The translations under genes were made by a program, and so were the position numbers. Below are positions 24,892-37,520 of a stretch of DNA of 64,000 nt, in pieces. This DNA comes from Himantopus leucocephalus (Eukaryota > Chordata > Aves > Charadriiformes > Recurvirostridae): the NCBI GenBank assembly GCA_003993805.1, contig RSEF01000027.1, positions 1 to 64,000 on the forward strand, given 5' to 3'. A model generated the notes under the pieces. It worked only from the letters and a program-made list of their open reading frames with translations. It searched no databases and was not told the DNA's origin. How positions within the stretch are numbered: the stretch's first letter is position 1; each line of letters opens with the position of its first letter.

Positions 24892-25358
24892 CACCAGGGG
24901 AGGTTTAGATTGCATATTAGGAAAAATTTCTTCATAGAAAGGGCTGTCAAACATTGGAACAGGCAGCCCAAGGAATTGGTGGAGGCAGAAACTGGCAGCT
25001 AGAGAGAGGAGGAGGGAACAAAAAGGGTGAGAAACAACAGAGGGAACAGCAAGATCAGAAAAGGAAGAGGAAATACTCCATGGTGGAGCAGATACCCACT
25101 GCAGCCTGTGGAGAACCCATGTTGGAGTAGAGGAAAAGTGCAATAGGAAAGGAGCAGCAGAGGGAAAACACTATGTATTGACCATAACCCTCCCCACCCA
25201 CCTTGCACTGCTTGGGGCAGTGGTAAAGGAACCTGGAATGAATGAATAAAATTGAGCATGGGAAAGGGGGAAGTAAACATGTTGTTTTAGTATCTGACTT
25301 TGTTTCTCACAAACTAAAACTATTTTAATTGGCAATAAATTAAATTAATTTTCCCCAA
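24892..25358 (+). mobile_element. CR1 scrap joined to the 5' part of an ERVL-type LTR
   Basis: The first 100 bases are CR1 (AAAAATTTCTTCATAGAAAGGG). From about 25000 to 25358 the text matches the middle of the LTR at 34360-35401 (GCAGATACCCACTGCAGCCTG, then GGCAATAAATTAAATTAATTTT). The 3' end of the same LTR type reappears at 28373-28557 beyond other insertions. Confidence 0.7.
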
Positions 25359-25359
25359 A

Positions 25360-26240
25360 GGAGGTGATTGGTGACAGCCAACACAGCTTCATTAAGGGCA
25401 AATCGTGCCTAGCAAATTTGGTGGCCTTCTACAATGGCGTTATAGCATTGGTGGAAAAGGAAGGAGCAACTGTTGTCATCTACCTGGACTTGTGGAAGGG
25501 ATTTGACACTGTCCCACACAACAACCTTGTCTCTAAATTGAAGAGACTTCGATTTGATGGATGGACCACTCGGTGGATAAGGAATTGGCTGGACAGTTGC
25601 ACTCAAAGAGTTGCAGTCAACAGCTCAATGTCCAAGTGGTGAGCAGTGCAAGTGGTGTTCCTCAGGGGTCGGTACTGGGACTGGTGCTGTTCAACATCTT
25701 TGTTGGCGACATGGACAGTGGGATTGAGTGCACCCTCAGCAAGTTTGCTGACAACACCAAGCTGTGTGGTGCAGTCAACATGCTGGAGGGAAGGGATGCC
25801 ATCCAGAGGGACCTGGACAGGCTTCAGAAGTGGGCCCATGCGAACTTCATGAAATTCAACAAGGTTAAGTGCAAGGTCCTGCACATGGGTTGGGGCATTC
25901 CCAAGCACAAATACCAGCTGGGCAGAGAATTGATCAAGAGCAGCTCTGAGGAGAAGGACCTGCGGGTGCTGATTGATGAGAAGTTCAACATGAGCAGGCA
26001 ATGCGCGCCTGCAGACCAGAAAGCCAGCTGCATCCCAGGATGCATCAAAAGAAGCATGGCCAGCAGGTCAAGGGAGGGGATTCTGCCCTTCTACTCTGCT
26101 CTCGTGAGACCCCACCTGGAGTACTGCATCCAGCTCTGGGGTCCCAAACATAAGAAGGACATGGACCTGTTGGAGCAAGTCCAGATGAGGGCCACGAAGA
26201 TGATCAGAGCACTGGAACACCTCTCCTATGAAGATGGTGC
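25360..26240 (+). mobile_element. CR1 LINE reverse-transcriptase segment, 5' half of an interrupted copy
   Basis: Plus-strand translation shows CR1 RT landmarks: [19 protein letters not shown], then after a frameshift [19 protein letters not shown] and [12 protein letters not shown] (the FADD-like catalytic block, here FADN). Reading frames are broken near 25640 and the second catalytic Asp is changed, so it is inactive. It stops in CR1 sequence CACCTCTCCTATGAAGA and resumes near 27970. Confidence 0.92.
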
Positions 26241-27255
26241 TGTGGTTCAGGACAGACTGGCCACTGAGATGAAATGAGAGATGCTCTCCCCCACCTCTCC
26301 TGGATCTCCATCAGAAGAACTCTCTCCCAGGCTATCTGGCTTGAGCTGGTCCTTGTCGTAAGGGACAGGGGAATGAGCTGACCTCTTTTTCTGCTTCCTG
26401 GTCATTGGGGCAACTTGTACCAGTTCTGATGGAATTTGAGTAGCAGCGATACTCGTTGGAGCAGCTGGAGTAGTGACGGGGCTCGAGTAACTTTTTCTGG
26501 TACAGGCAGTGGAGGAGCTTGTGCTGCTACAAGTAGAAGGGTGGCTGGTGCTGGTGCAGGCAGCGGCATGGCTTCCTCAGGTACAGACGGCGGCGTGGGT
26601 TTTCCCACCACAGGTGGGGAATAGCTGGTGCCAGTATGGGCGGGAGAATGGCATCTACTGATATGGGCTGAAGAGTGGCTTCTGAGGTTTGAGTGGCAGC
26701 AGCCTATATTACACTATAGCTACTCCTGCACCACTGTTTAATAAAAAAACCCACCCCTGCAACACATTCAGGAAAACCAACAATAAAATCATGATTTTAT
26801 GAAAGTAACATTCCTTTTCAAAACAGCCCAAAAGGTATCCATCCCCTAGCTCTGATGGTGTCACTTTGGCATAAGCATTAAAGGGCGAAGTAAACCTTCC
26901 CCAGGTAAAAACAAAAGTGTACTTAGTAATAGAATCCATCACACGGCGCCCAAGATATTCAGGCAGAACTGTTATCCAAATAATCATATTATACATCTGA
27001 ATTCCAAACTACACCAAAATAGCATGTTTAAACCACAGCATACAAACACAAAGAGCATGCAACACATTCAGCAGGTTAAGCAGAGTTGCATCAATTACCT
27101 TCAAACAAAGCTCTCTAAAGACATGATATAACATTTTGCTTAAGAAAGGCATCTGTTTAAATCTTTGAGCAAGCTGGAATTCGAAGTATTCAGGCAATCT
27201 ATCACAGCTATGGTCGAGTCCCGCACAAGTGCCACGTTGCATGCCAATAAATACG
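26241..27255 (-). mobile_element. Internal part of a degenerate endogenous retrovirus, with short LTR piece at the left
   Basis: Left edge TGTGGTTCAGGACAGACTGGCCACTGAG repeats the left edge of the LTR at 27256 (TGTGGTTCGGGCTGGACTGGCCACTGAG) for about 75 bases and then diverges. The minus strand between them carries a Pro/Ala-rich ORF (26402-26611), which could be a gag-like remnant, and two more short ORFs (26709-26996, 27009-27293) that I cannot assign. No intact retroviral gene is present. Confidence 0.55.
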
Positions 27256-27965
27256 TTGTGGTTCGGGCTGGACTGGCCACTGAGGCGAAACAACAGATGC
27301 TGTCCCCCACCCCTCTCTCCAAGGACAGTGGGGAGAGAGACATAGAGAGAGACTTAAGAGTTTAGAAGGAACTACTTTAATGAAATATTACTATTAAAAT
27401 TAATAGAAAATAATGAAATATATACAAAACCGGATCAAGCTCCCAGGATGACACCGGCAGGCACTGGGAAAGGCCCAGACTAGATTCAGCAATGGATGGA
27501 ACTGGATTCTGGATCTGGATTCAGGAAGGCAGGGATTGGGATCAAAGGCAGACAAACAGATAGAGCCCTCCTTGGATGCTGGCCATTGAAGAAAGAGGGC
27601 TGACCCTTTGATACCTCAGCTTTTATACTGAGCATGAGGCAGATGGGATGGAATACCCTGCTGGTTAGTTTTGGGTCACCTGTCCCATCTGCTTCTCCCC
27701 ACAGGTGCGACCCCTCTATGCTTTTCTGCTTCCGACCCTCCAACGGGGCAAATAACAAAGTCAGCTGCCCTTAGTTGTTATAACAATAATTCAATCAAGA
27801 GCCTCTCTGCACAACATTCCTTGGCATCAACTATTATAAACATAGGTCTTATCACTCTGAGAGCGAAGAGTTTTCTGCACAATGTGCTGTTAATTTCAGT
27901 AGTTAAAAGAGGATTAACTGCAAAGCAAAATTACTGAACAGAAAATGGGTTCTGTTTTACCTCAA
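27256..27965 (-). mobile_element. LTR of the ERV nested in CR1
   Basis: On the minus strand a TATA box (CAGTATAAAAGC, near 27625-27640) and an ATTAAA near 27380 fit LTR promoter and polyadenylation roles, so the element reads leftward. The left border is TGTGGTTCGG on plus; the right border, near AAACCAGGACA, is approximate because the flanking CR1 resumes at once (GACAGGCTGAGAGTTGGGG). Confidence 0.6.
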
Positions 27966-28372
27966 ACCAGGACAGACAGGCTGAGAGTTGGGGTTGTTCA
28001 TCCTGGAGAAGAGAAGGCTCCACGGAGACCCGATAGCAACTTTCCAGTCCCTAAAGGGGACCTACAGGAAAGCTGGAGGGGGGACTGTTTATCAGGAAGT
28101 GTAGTGATTGGACAAGGGGTAATGGTTTTAAACTGAAAGCAGGGAGATTTAGATTAGATATAACAAAGAAATTCTTTACTGTGAGGGTGGTGAGACACTG
28201 GCCCAGGTTGCCCAGAGAAGCTGTGGCTGCCCCATCCCTGGAGGTGTTCAAGGCCAGGTTGGATGAGGCTTTGAGCAACCTGGTCTAGTGGGAGGTTGGT
28301 CCCTGCCCATGGTTAGAACTAGATGATCATTAAGGTCCCTTCCAACCCAAAGCATTCTATGAGTCTATGAAA
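27966..28372 (+). mobile_element. CR1 3' half of the interrupted copy
   Basis: Starts ACAGGCTGAGAGTTGGGGTTG, directly continuing CR1 sequence lost at 26240, and runs to the tip CATTCTATGAGTCTATGA. Confidence 0.88.
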
Positions 28373-28557
28373 TCCAATCTGTTTTCATCCCTGCAGCAAA
28401 TGGTAAACCATCTCTCTGTCTTTATCTCAACCCACAAGATTTCTTTTTTCTGTTTTTCCTGTTTTCTGTCTCTGCTCTGCCCCACTATGGGGTTGAAGGC
28501 GTGAGTGAGCAGCTGGGTGGGAATTTGGTTGTTAGCCAAGGCTAACCCACCACAGCG
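28373..28557 (+). mobile_element. 3' end of the ERVL-type LTR
   Basis: CATCTCTCTGTCTTTATCTC through AAGGCTAACCCACCACA matches the terminal part of the LTR at 34360-35401 (CTCAACCCACGAGTC...GGGTCACCCACCACA). Together with 25000-25358 it forms one LTR split by later insertions. Confidence 0.7.
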
Positions 28558-28743
28558 AGGAGAAAAAATACACAAGCAAAGCTGGGTCTAGGTACTGGAG
28601 GACTAGAAGATCCTTTCTGTGTTGGTATATTTTGGTTGCTAACAGAAGAAGGAACTACATAACATGTAGAAAGCATAAACCATTTGAATTCAGCATCTTT
28701 AATTCACAGTTACACAATGTTGATGTTTCATCTGGGAAACAAT

Positions 28744-29718
28744 TCAGTCACTCGGATGGGCTACACCAGCATTCACATTTTCTAGCCTTAGGGAGCTAGA
28801 AAATGCCTTCAGCATGCTCTCCTTTAAGGCTTGTTTGACTTGATTGTTCCTGAGTGAATAGATGTACGGATTAAACATCTGAGTCACCACAGAGAAGAAG
28901 AAAGAAAGAACTTTGTCAGAGTCCTGCCCACCTCGCTGTGCTGGGCGGATATACCTGTAAATAGATGTGCTGTAAAATATCATCACCACCATGAGGTGAG
29001 CTGAGCAAGTGGAAAATGCCTTCTTCCTACCTGTGGAAGATGGTATATGCAAGATGGTGACAATAATGCAGCCATAAGAAACAGCAGTTACAATTAAGGT
29101 ACCGGGTATGATGATAATTAGTATGATAAGCATCAGCCCTTCAATGAACCCTGTGTCTGTGCAGGACAGTTGCAACAACAGGGAAGTATCACAGTAAAAG
29201 TGGTTCATGACATTGGGACCACAGAACGGCAATCGGACAATCATAATGGTGGGAGGAAACATCAAGAGAAAACTCACCGCCCAGCAAGCAAGGACCAGCT
29301 GGAGGCAAAATCTGTTGTTCATAATTGTTGTGTAATGCAAAGGGCGGCAAATGGCAACATACCGATCAAAGGACATTGTTGCCACATGGAAAAACGTGCA
29401 GGTACCCAAGTAAAAGAAAAGCAGCATCTGAAGGAAACAACCAGGCAGGGAAATTATCTTCCTCTCTGTCAGAAGGCTGTAGAGGGTGCTGGGAATGAAT
29501 GTGGAGGTGAAAGTGATTTCCAAAAAGGCAAAATTTCTGAGGAAGTAGTACATTGGGGTCTGAAGGAAATGATTCACAAGAGTGATGCTGACGACAGTAA
29601 TGTTTCCAAGCAGGATCAAGAAGTAGGCAATCACAAGAAACAGAAAGAGGATGATCTCCAAATGGCGGCTGTTGGTCAGCCCCAAGAGGACAAATTCCAT
29701 TACTCTTGTGTGGTTCAT
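28744..29718 (-). CDS. Olfactory receptor, class II (OR6-like)
   Basis: Intact 324-residue odorant receptor on the minus strand, expected to work in olfactory neuron cilia through Golf. Landmarks: N-terminal NHT glycosylation site (residue 2), PMYYFLRNFAFLEI, SFDRYVAICRPLHY at TM3, KAFSTCSAHLMVV before TM6, NPYIYSLRN in TM7, and the conserved extracellular Cys of SLPGC. The ORF could be opened upstream to 29790, but a strong acceptor (pyrimidine tract then CTGCTAG, near 29734) lies 16 bases before the ATG at 29718. This is the usual OR leader-to-coding splice, so I start there. FLEI and the long C-terminal tail suggest the OR6 group, a family that also sits beside DAD1 in mammals. Ligand unknown. 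Confidence 0.93.
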   Translation of the reverse strand: MNHTRVMEFVLLGLTNSRHLEIILFLFLVIAYFLILLGNITVVSITLVNHFLQTPMYYFLRNFAFLEITFTSTFIPSTLYSLLTERKIISLPGCFLQMLLFFYLGTCTFFHVATMSFDRYVAICRPLHYTTIMNNRFCLQLVLACWAVSFLLMFPPTIMIVRLPFCGPNVMNHFYCDTSLLLQLSCTDTGFIEGLMLIILIIIIPGTLIVTAVSYGCIIVTILHIPSSTGRKKAFSTCSAHLMVVMIFYSTSIYRYIRPAQRGGQDSDKVLSFFFSVVTQMFNPYIYSLRNNQVKQALKESMLKAFSSSLRLENVNAGVAHPSD

Positions 29719-29734
29719 TGAGGCTTCATTGCTA

Positions 29735-31220
29735 GCAGAAAAAGAAAAAAAAAGGCCTATTTTGAGAACTAGTGGAAAAAGACAGCACAAGTCAGCTTGG
29801 CTTTGCTAACATTAAGGGGCAATGACTAACTGCCCAAAGACCTACTAGTTTAAATGAATTCAAAAGCACTACTGCAGAGGAATACAATCACAATGTAAAC
29901 TGACACTGAAGCAGATTGAACTCGTTGATGGATGCATTAGTATTGCAAAAGACAAACTTACTGCAGTTAAAATGAGATAAAAAGAAAAAGACAGAGAGGG
30001 AGGGACTTTACAGAGAAAAGGCCAGACAGAAAGATAGCAATGCTACAAAGAGAGGGATGGATGGTTACCACTGAGAGAAGGCAAAATACACGAAGAAATG
30101 GATGGAAGCTACAGTAAGCAAGAGTATAAGAGGGGGGAAGGGAAAAAGTATGGGGAAATTTTCTGTTTACTTTTCATCTACCCTCAGCTCTACATCTCCA
30201 GTGGATCAACTCTGATACTGATGGTCATTCTTTCTTCTTCGCAGCACCTCTCTCCAAGTATCCCTTCAATCACATCCTTTTCTTGCAGGCTTGCAAGGTC
30301 CCATCTATGGGTTTTCAGCTGCATTCTCCCTCCTTTTTCTCCCAGACACCAGCCCTATTTGTCCCAGAAAGAGACACATGTCTCGTTTTGCACTCAGATC
30401 TCCCAGGTTTTATCTATTGTGTCTGGATCTTTGAATCTGGTTTTAGACTCATTACAGACTCATTTCAGATATTTCTGAATGACTGAAATAAATACCAACA
30501 AAATGAGTTTCCAGGGAAAGCAAGCACATCTTAGCTCACAGCCCACACCAAACATCCCACTCAATTTTCCTTCTTCAAATGCTCCTTATAAAATGCTCAA
30601 TGAAAGGCTAGATACAAGCTAGGATGCTACAACTGTTCTTATCCCACTATTCCTATCAAATCTTTCCCCTTTAGTGCCTTTTTCCAGCAAAACATGGAAT
30701 TTTATTAGCATCATCTCATGGCTGTTTCCCAACAAACACCAAAACAAAACATATAAAATATGAAACATATTTTTAATACCACAGATGGACAGATATTATC
30801 TGGAAGCTGAGAGTGGTCCCTTAAAAAAAGAAACTCCCTCAGTAACAACTAAAAGCTTTTACTTTAGTTTGAAGACTGAAAGCTCAGTTTTCCATGCCAT
30901 TGTCCCTTTAATCTTTCCCTGTCTCCAAAAAATCCCAAACTCTAAGAAATGGGCCAAATGGTTACCGGTATATCCGCAACAATCCAGGATGCTTCAAAAA
31001 GGATTCTGAGTCTGATGTTTCTCCTTCATTTAGTTTCACATTTGATTTTTGGCAAATAAATTTCCTCTCTTTTTGGCTCCTTTTTATAATAGTAGTAGCA
31101 TATTACATTCTTGTACTTCCTTACTGAGACAAACCTCAGGGACCAATTAGGTATTGAAATCTGCCAAACACCTTCTGGGAAAACATTTGTAAAAGTTTGG
31201 CGAGCAGCAAGAACATAATC
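29735..31220. other. Upstream region of the OR6-like gene, nothing recognised
   Basis: Should contain the noncoding leader exon(s) and promoter of the minus-strand receptor, but no specific exon could be supported. No repeat identified. Confidence 0.35.
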
Positions 31221-31221
31221 A

Positions 31222-31480
31222 AACCATAGAGACAATGAGATGGGAAAGGACCTCTGGAGGTCCGATCCCTTGCTAAAAGCAAAGCTAACTTAAAAGCTGG
31301 ACAAGGTTTTTCATGACCTTCTCTAGGTTAACTGTGGATATCTCCAAGCATGAGGATCCCACAGCTTCCCTGGGCACTGCCTTGTGCTTCACCATTTTCA
31401 TTGTGCAGAGCTATTTCCTAGTGCCCAGTAGAGACTTACTTGTTTAAGCCATGATCCACACCTCTTGTCCTTTCACTATG
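31222..31480 (-). mobile_element. Old CR1 fragment
   Basis: Diverged CR1 tip and adjacent sequence (GATGGGAAAGGACCTCTGGAGG ... CTTCCCTGGGCACTGCC), with the tip-side end at left, so minus-strand orientation. Confidence 0.6.
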
Positions 31481-33430
31481 CACTTCTGAGAGGTCTGGCT
31501 CTGACTTCTCTATAAATCCTCAGATATATAACAGCAGAGAGTACAGCTCCTCTCAACTTTGTCTTCTCCCTCTGCTTCTCTTCATGTGTCATGTGCCCCG
31601 GTTCTCTGATCAATTTGCTTGTCCTTCATTTGACTCACACTATTTTGATAATATTTTTGGGTTTTTTTACTGGGCCTGGGGGAGTTACATTGTACACAGT
31701 TCTTCAAGTACCAGCCAACAAGAAATTAGTACCTATCCTGAATGGCTGGCTACACTCTTGCAAACATAGCCCGGTATGCAGTGAACCTTCACTGTCCCAG
31801 AGACACACTGCTGATATGTGCAGCGTGTCGTCCACCAGAAGCCCACAAGTCTGTCTGCAGTGTTGCTCCAGAGCCAGTCAGCTTCCAGCCTACACCTATG
31901 GATGGAATTATCCCATCCCACATGCAGGACAACTACATTCCCACTCCACCTCACTTAGTACATGAATTAAGTAGTGGCTAGCTCCCTAGCTACTGTGGTT
32001 ACCACCAGGACCTAAGTTCAAAGCACCAACATCAGACAGGAACTAGAGTATTAAACCACCCTTTGGCACCATCTGCCTTTCTCTATTCGCTATCAGGAGT
32101 GAAGTGACTAACATGGATTCCTAAAGCAGAGATCTAAAGCTCGCAGAGGAAACACACCCTTGTCAGAACTGGTAAGCCAAGTCACTTTCTAAGTTGGTGA
32201 GAAGGAGTATCCAAGACCCTTACATAAATTAGGACTCCCTCATCTCAATCAGCCAGTTTTGTAGCTGTGGAGAGGAAGAAAAGACAAACAGACGTTATGG
32301 CAAATCTCAGTTCTGCAGGAATCAAAACTCCACTTTGACTGTTAATACTTTCCCTTTTCCTGAGGGAAGCAATTCACAGGTTGGGTTGAAAACCTTTACC
32401 ATGCACCAAGAAGAAATAAAATAAAAAAAATACCATTAACCATTTAGAACAGAAGAAAAGAGAAGGACTCCAAGCTATAGCCCATGTTTATTTGTAACAT
32501 GTTCTTCTCTACTTTGATGATGTTCCTGGAGCTAGTAACAAATCAACAGCACAGGATGTTTGGTAATGAGGAAGTTCTGATGTAAGAGTGGGAACCGTCC
32601 AAGATAATATTGTGATACATCTTTCCAGCAGGTTCAGGGATTATTCTGCCACTTGTTAATCCATGGTCTCTACCAGGGCTCATCACACTCAGCTCATTTG
32701 CACTGTCCTGTCTGTCATGGCTCATTACACTCTGTTAGTCAGCTCTTGGAGAAGGTAAGGTTGTGCTACTCCCGCCCTATGCTACCTCTTTGCCTTACCA
32801 TCACCTAGCAAATACATGCAAAATATAGATGCAATTATACTTTTACTTCCATTATACATCATTAGTGAGAAAATAGCTTAAGTTTTCACAGGTGTATACA
32901 CTCAATACACAAAAATTATGATAAAAACTAGTATGGTGCAAACTAATCAATGCCCATCAGGTCCTAGTAATCTTAACCCTTATGCAAGCAGCTTTCTTTA
33001 TTCACATTGTACTAACTGTAAATGAGTTTTCTGTTTCTTCTCTGCAGACACCAGCTGGGGAGTTTCAGTACGTAACTCAAACTTCATAGGTATATGCCAC
33101 TTCTTGCAGTTATATCTACTGCTTGTGTTGTGGCTCACTGAGAATGCAGTAGCCATATCACAGATGCTCAGCATCCATCAGCCTAAGGCATACTGGAACT
33201 ATGAACTCTGAAATGGCCATGCTGTTGTGACAACTGCTCTTACCTCTTGCTTTTGGGGGGCTAGTAACAGCTTGGTAACCTTTACAGCTCACATCCTGTG
33301 TCTACAGTGCCTGGATACCAGCGTTCCCCCCATAGCTCTATTACCAGGGGTTTTATAGACAAATATCAGCACAAGTTGTCAATCCAGTCGGTCCCCAGAG
33401 ATATCAGGGTATAACTTTCTAGCAGTTTTA
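31481..33430. other. Intergenic, no gene seen
   Basis: Two kilobases without a supportable gene, RNA or named repeat. Confidence 0.4.
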
Positions 33431-33432
33431 CA

Positions 33433-34055
33433 ATCATAGAATCATAGAATGCTTTGGGTTGGAAGGGACCTTAAATCACCTAGTTCCAATCCCACTGCCC
33501 TGAGCAGGGACACCTTCCACTAGACTAGGTTGCTCAAAGCCCCATCCAACCTGGCTTTGAACACCTCCAGGGATGGTGTCTCCACAACTTCCCTGGGCAA
33601 TTTGTTCCAGTGCCTCACCACCCTCACAGTCAAGACTTTCTCCCTAATATCTAATGCAAATCTACCCTCTTTCGGTTTAAAACCTTTACCCTCGTCCTAT
33701 CATTACATTCCTTGATCAAGAGTCACTCCCCAGGTTTGCTGTAGCCCCCCTTTAGGGACTGGAAAGCTGCTATAAGGTCTCCCCAGAGCCTTCTCTTCTC
33801 CAGGCTGAACAATCCCAACTCTCTCAGCCTGTCTTCATAGCAGAGGTACTCCAGCCCTCTGTTCATCTTTGTCACTCCCCTCTGGACTTGCACTAATGGG
33901 TCCATGTCTTTCTTATGTTGAGGGCCCCAGAGCCGGACACAGTACTGCAGGTGGGTTCTCATGAGAGCGGAGCAGAGGGGCAGAACCCCCTCCCTCGACC
34001 TGCTGGCCATGCTTCTTTTGATGCAGCCCAGGATACAGTACTTAAAGGTACTGTT
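33433..34055 (-). mobile_element. CR1 3' end, minus strand
   Basis: Opens on plus with AATCATAGAATCATAGAATG and continues through canonical CR1 3' sequence. Little diverged, so fairly young. Short ORFs in it are CR1 remnants. Confidence 0.93.
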
Positions 34056-34359
34056 CTCCAGTCACTTGTACTTTAGTGGCCTCTGTGAAGGCTCATCACA
34101 CACATTTCTTATTTACAGTGTCCTGATGACCATGTCTCATTACACTCAGCTATTTGATTTGTGATCAAGGAGAGGGGGTGATACTTATGTGACATGCTAC
34201 ACTCACAGTCAGGTGACTGCCACCCCATAGCAGAACTGTAAAATGAGACAAACTACCACCATGGTCAAGCGTCTGTTGTTGTTGCCTGCAAAGGGAGATC
34301 TTTATGAGTTGTGTGTATTTCTCACCCTCACAGCATGGAGGACAAGCATATTGGGTTCG

Positions 34360-35401
34360 TGTGGCAAGGTTTTCATAGCTGGGTGTGCTACAGGGCTGGC
34401 TTCTATAAGAAGCTGCTAGAAGCTTCCCCTATGTCCAACAGACCCAATGCCAGCCACCACCAAGATCGACCCACTGCTGGCCAAGGCCAAGCCAATCAGC
34501 GACGGTGGTAGCATCTCTGTGATAACATATTTAAGAAGGGGGAAAAAACTGCACAACGGCATTTGCAGCCTGAGAGAGGAGTGAGAATACGTGAAACAAC
34601 TCTGCAGTCACCAAGGTCAGTGAAGAAGGAGAAGGAGGAGGTGCTTCAGGTGCTGGAGCAGAGATTCTCCTGCAGCCCCTGGTGAAGACCATGGTGAGTC
34701 AGGCTATCCCTCTGCAGCCCATGGAGGTTAACAGTGGAGCAGATATCCACCTGCAGCCTGTGGAGGACTCAGTGGGAAGCCCATGCTGGAGCAGGCTCCT
34801 GGTAGGACCTGTGGACCCATAGAGAGAGAGGAGGCCATGCTGGAGCAGGTTTGCTGGCAGGACTTGCTACCCCATGGGGGACCCACACTGCAGCAGTTTC
34901 TGAAGAACTGTAGGCATGTGGGAAGGACTCTCATTGGAGAAGTTAATGGAGAACTGTCTCCTGTGGGAGGGACCCCACGCTGGAGCAGGGGAAGAGTGTG
35001 AGGAGTCCTCCCCCTGAGGAGGAAGGAGCGGCAGAGACAACATGTGATGAACTGACTACAGCCCCCATTCCCCATCCCCCTGTGCTGCTGAGCCGGGGGG
35101 AGATAGAGAAAATTTGGAGTCAAGTTAAGCCCAGGAAGAAGGGACGGGTGGGGGGAAGGTGTTTTAAGATTTGTTTTTATTTTCTCATTATCCTACTCTG
35201 ATTTGACTGATAATAAATTAAATCAATTTTCCTCAAGTCAAGTGTTTTGCCCATGATGGTAATTGGTGAATGATCTCTCCCTGTCCTTACCTCAACCCAC
35301 GAGTCTTTCATTACAGTTTCTCTCCCCTGTCCAGCTGAGGAGGGGGGATGGCAGAGCAGCTTTGGTGGGCACCTGGCGGCCAGCCAGGGTCACCCACCAC
35401 A
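34360..35401 (+). mobile_element. Full-length solo LTR of an ERVL-type endogenous retrovirus
   Basis: About 1.04 kb from TGTGGCAAGGTTTTCATAG to GGTCACCCACCACA. It contains a TATA-like ATATTTAAGAAGGG (about 34528) and AATAAATTAAATC (about 35212) as polyadenylation signal. The first half carries the repeated 'TGGAGCAG...CTGCAGCC' composition typical of this avian LTR. No retroviral genes adjoin it. Flanking pentamers do not match, so the target duplication has decayed or the borders are off by a few bases. Confidence 0.85.
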
Positions 35402-36570
35402 ACAATAGAAGTTACAGTGACAAAAATTAAGTAAAGGAAACACAGGAAGACAGAGAGGTCTAAGGCTAATGTAACTCCAAAAGAAAATGCACTTAAGAAA
35501 ACAAAATAGAATAACTCTATAGCTGATCCTACTTCACAGCAGAGAGATTGGAGAAAGTATACATTTAACTATAAACCACGGTGCCTTCACATGCTACCAC
35601 TACAATCCAAATTTCCCCCAGAGTTTAGTGCCAACACTCTCTACAAGATCTGCAACTTCCACTTTGTTTGGTGTCACAGAATAACGAGGATGCACTTGAG
35701 GTCAAGGCAGGACAGAAACAGATTATTGCTACAACTATAGGGGAGCGCAGAGAGCAGCAGCGACAGACTGCTGATGTGAGCTCTCCCCAAATGGGGCAGT
35801 TACAGAGTTTATACACCTTTGGGTTATACAACTTACTCTTCACGAAGCTGTGTCAGGTAAGCAGGACACAGTAAATCACAACAGAGAGTGGATTACTTCA
35901 GATAAGGAGCGTCTAGACAGTCCATCGTTTTACAAACAATTCATTCCTTCACCAGTTGAGTCATGCTGGCTCGGTGAGGCTATCAGATTATGCTGCAGAT
36001 AACTCCCAACTAGAGAACTCTGCAAACCTCTGCCTACAAGGTGTTAGCTATTTCACTTCTACATTGGGGAAATGATCACACAAGTGAAAAGCTTCAGAAG
36101 TTTTCAAGTTAGCATGGCTGCAGCAAAAGATGGGGATTTTGGATAGCACTGTGTTAGCAAAAGCCTAAGAACTTCCACTTAGCAGTCCAAAAAGAAATAT
36201 TACGCAACAAATAATCTTTGAGCATTCATTCCAGGTTTTTAGGTGGAACAATGGCCATTGATTTCTTCTCAAGGGCTTTGTGAACAACAGAATAAATTGT
36301 GCGGTTTGGTGGCTTTTTTCAGCTGCTGAATTGGTCGACTCAGTCATGAGGAATTAAAAGTATATTAGATACTAAATCTCCAGTTGGTTCTAGACAGGTA
36401 AGAAAAACACAGGACAGAGGCAAAGACCAAGGAGATGCTTAAGGGGAGCAAAAGGAAGTGGTGCTACAGAAAAATGGGCAGAGAATCTCTGTGAGGGTGT
36501 TGCAAGGCTGTCAGAAGCGTAGAAAATGGGAATACCTGACTACAGGGTCGTTGTAGGGTGTTTTTAAAAT
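35402..36570. other. Intergenic; possible LTR scrap at 35675-36020
   Basis: No gene. The block starting TGTCACAGAATAACGAGGATGC looks like the start of another avian LTR, but I could not define an end. Confidence 0.3.
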
Positions 36571-36573
36571 TAT

Positions 36574-37520
36574 TGTTTGTAGAATCATTAGATGATCATA
36601 AATCACACAGTAATATAGTTTGGAAGAGACCTCTGGAGATCTCTGGTTCAACTCCCACTCAAAGCGGGCCCAAACTGGAGCAGCTGCTCGAGGCCTTGTC
36701 CAGTTCAGTTCTGAAAATCTATAAAATATTCAAGAATTTTTCAGGGTCCCTGTTCCAGTGTTTAACTACATTGTGAAAAATCTTTTATGAATATTTAACT
36801 GAATTTTCTTGTGTTGTGTCCATTGGTTCTCATCCTATCTCTCTGCACCTGCAAGAAGAATCTAGCTCTGCCTTTTATATACCCCACCAAAAGGTAGCTG
36901 AGTGTCACAGTAAGATCCCACCATAGCCTTCTCTTCTTGAGATAAAACAAACCCGGTTGTCTCAGCATCATGTCTTGGGCTCCAGCCTCCACCTCTCCTG
37001 GACTTGCTCCACTTTACCAAAGTCTACCGTGTTCTGGGGAGTCCCAAACTAGACCCAGTCCTGCAGAAGGGTTTTCACAAGTGCTGAACAGATGGGAAGA
37101 ATGACCTTCCTTGACCTGCAACCTCTGCTCTTTTTAAGATGGCCCAGAATACGCTTTCTTTATTGACTCATGTTCACTTGTTCACAGGAACTCCAGGTCT
37201 CTTTCTGCAAAGCTGCTTTCCAACCAAACAGCCCCAAGACTCTTCTGTTCCATGAGGTCCTCCCACATCAGGATCGGGCTTTGCTTTCAACTTAATTGAA
37301 CTTGTTGGTGTTTCATTTGATACATTTCTTGTCCTGTTAAGGTCACTTTCAATAGCAGCTTTGCCCTGTGGTGTATCGATTGCTCCTTCCAACTTTATGT
37401 CATCCACAACCTAGCCAAGAGTGAACTGTGCCCCATCATCCAGGTTGTTAATAAAGATAGTATTGATCCCTGAGGATTCCTCTAATAACCATCTGCCAGT
37501 TGGATTTTGCATTATTGATC
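36574..37520 (-). mobile_element. Old CR1 copy, minus strand
   Basis: Starts in a worn CR1 tip (ATAGTTTGGAAGAGACCTCTGG), then TGTTCCAGTGTTTAACTAC and further CR1 landmarks out to about 37520 (CATCCACAACCTAGCC). Much more diverged than the other copies. Confidence 0.75.

Noticed and set aside
25360..26277. Reverse-transcriptase ORFs as a possible domesticated gene
   Set aside because: Frameshifted CR1 with a changed catalytic motif, split by another insertion; ordinary dead LINE.
29170..29721. 183-codon plus ORF
   Set aside because: Antisense shadow of the OR6-like coding exon.
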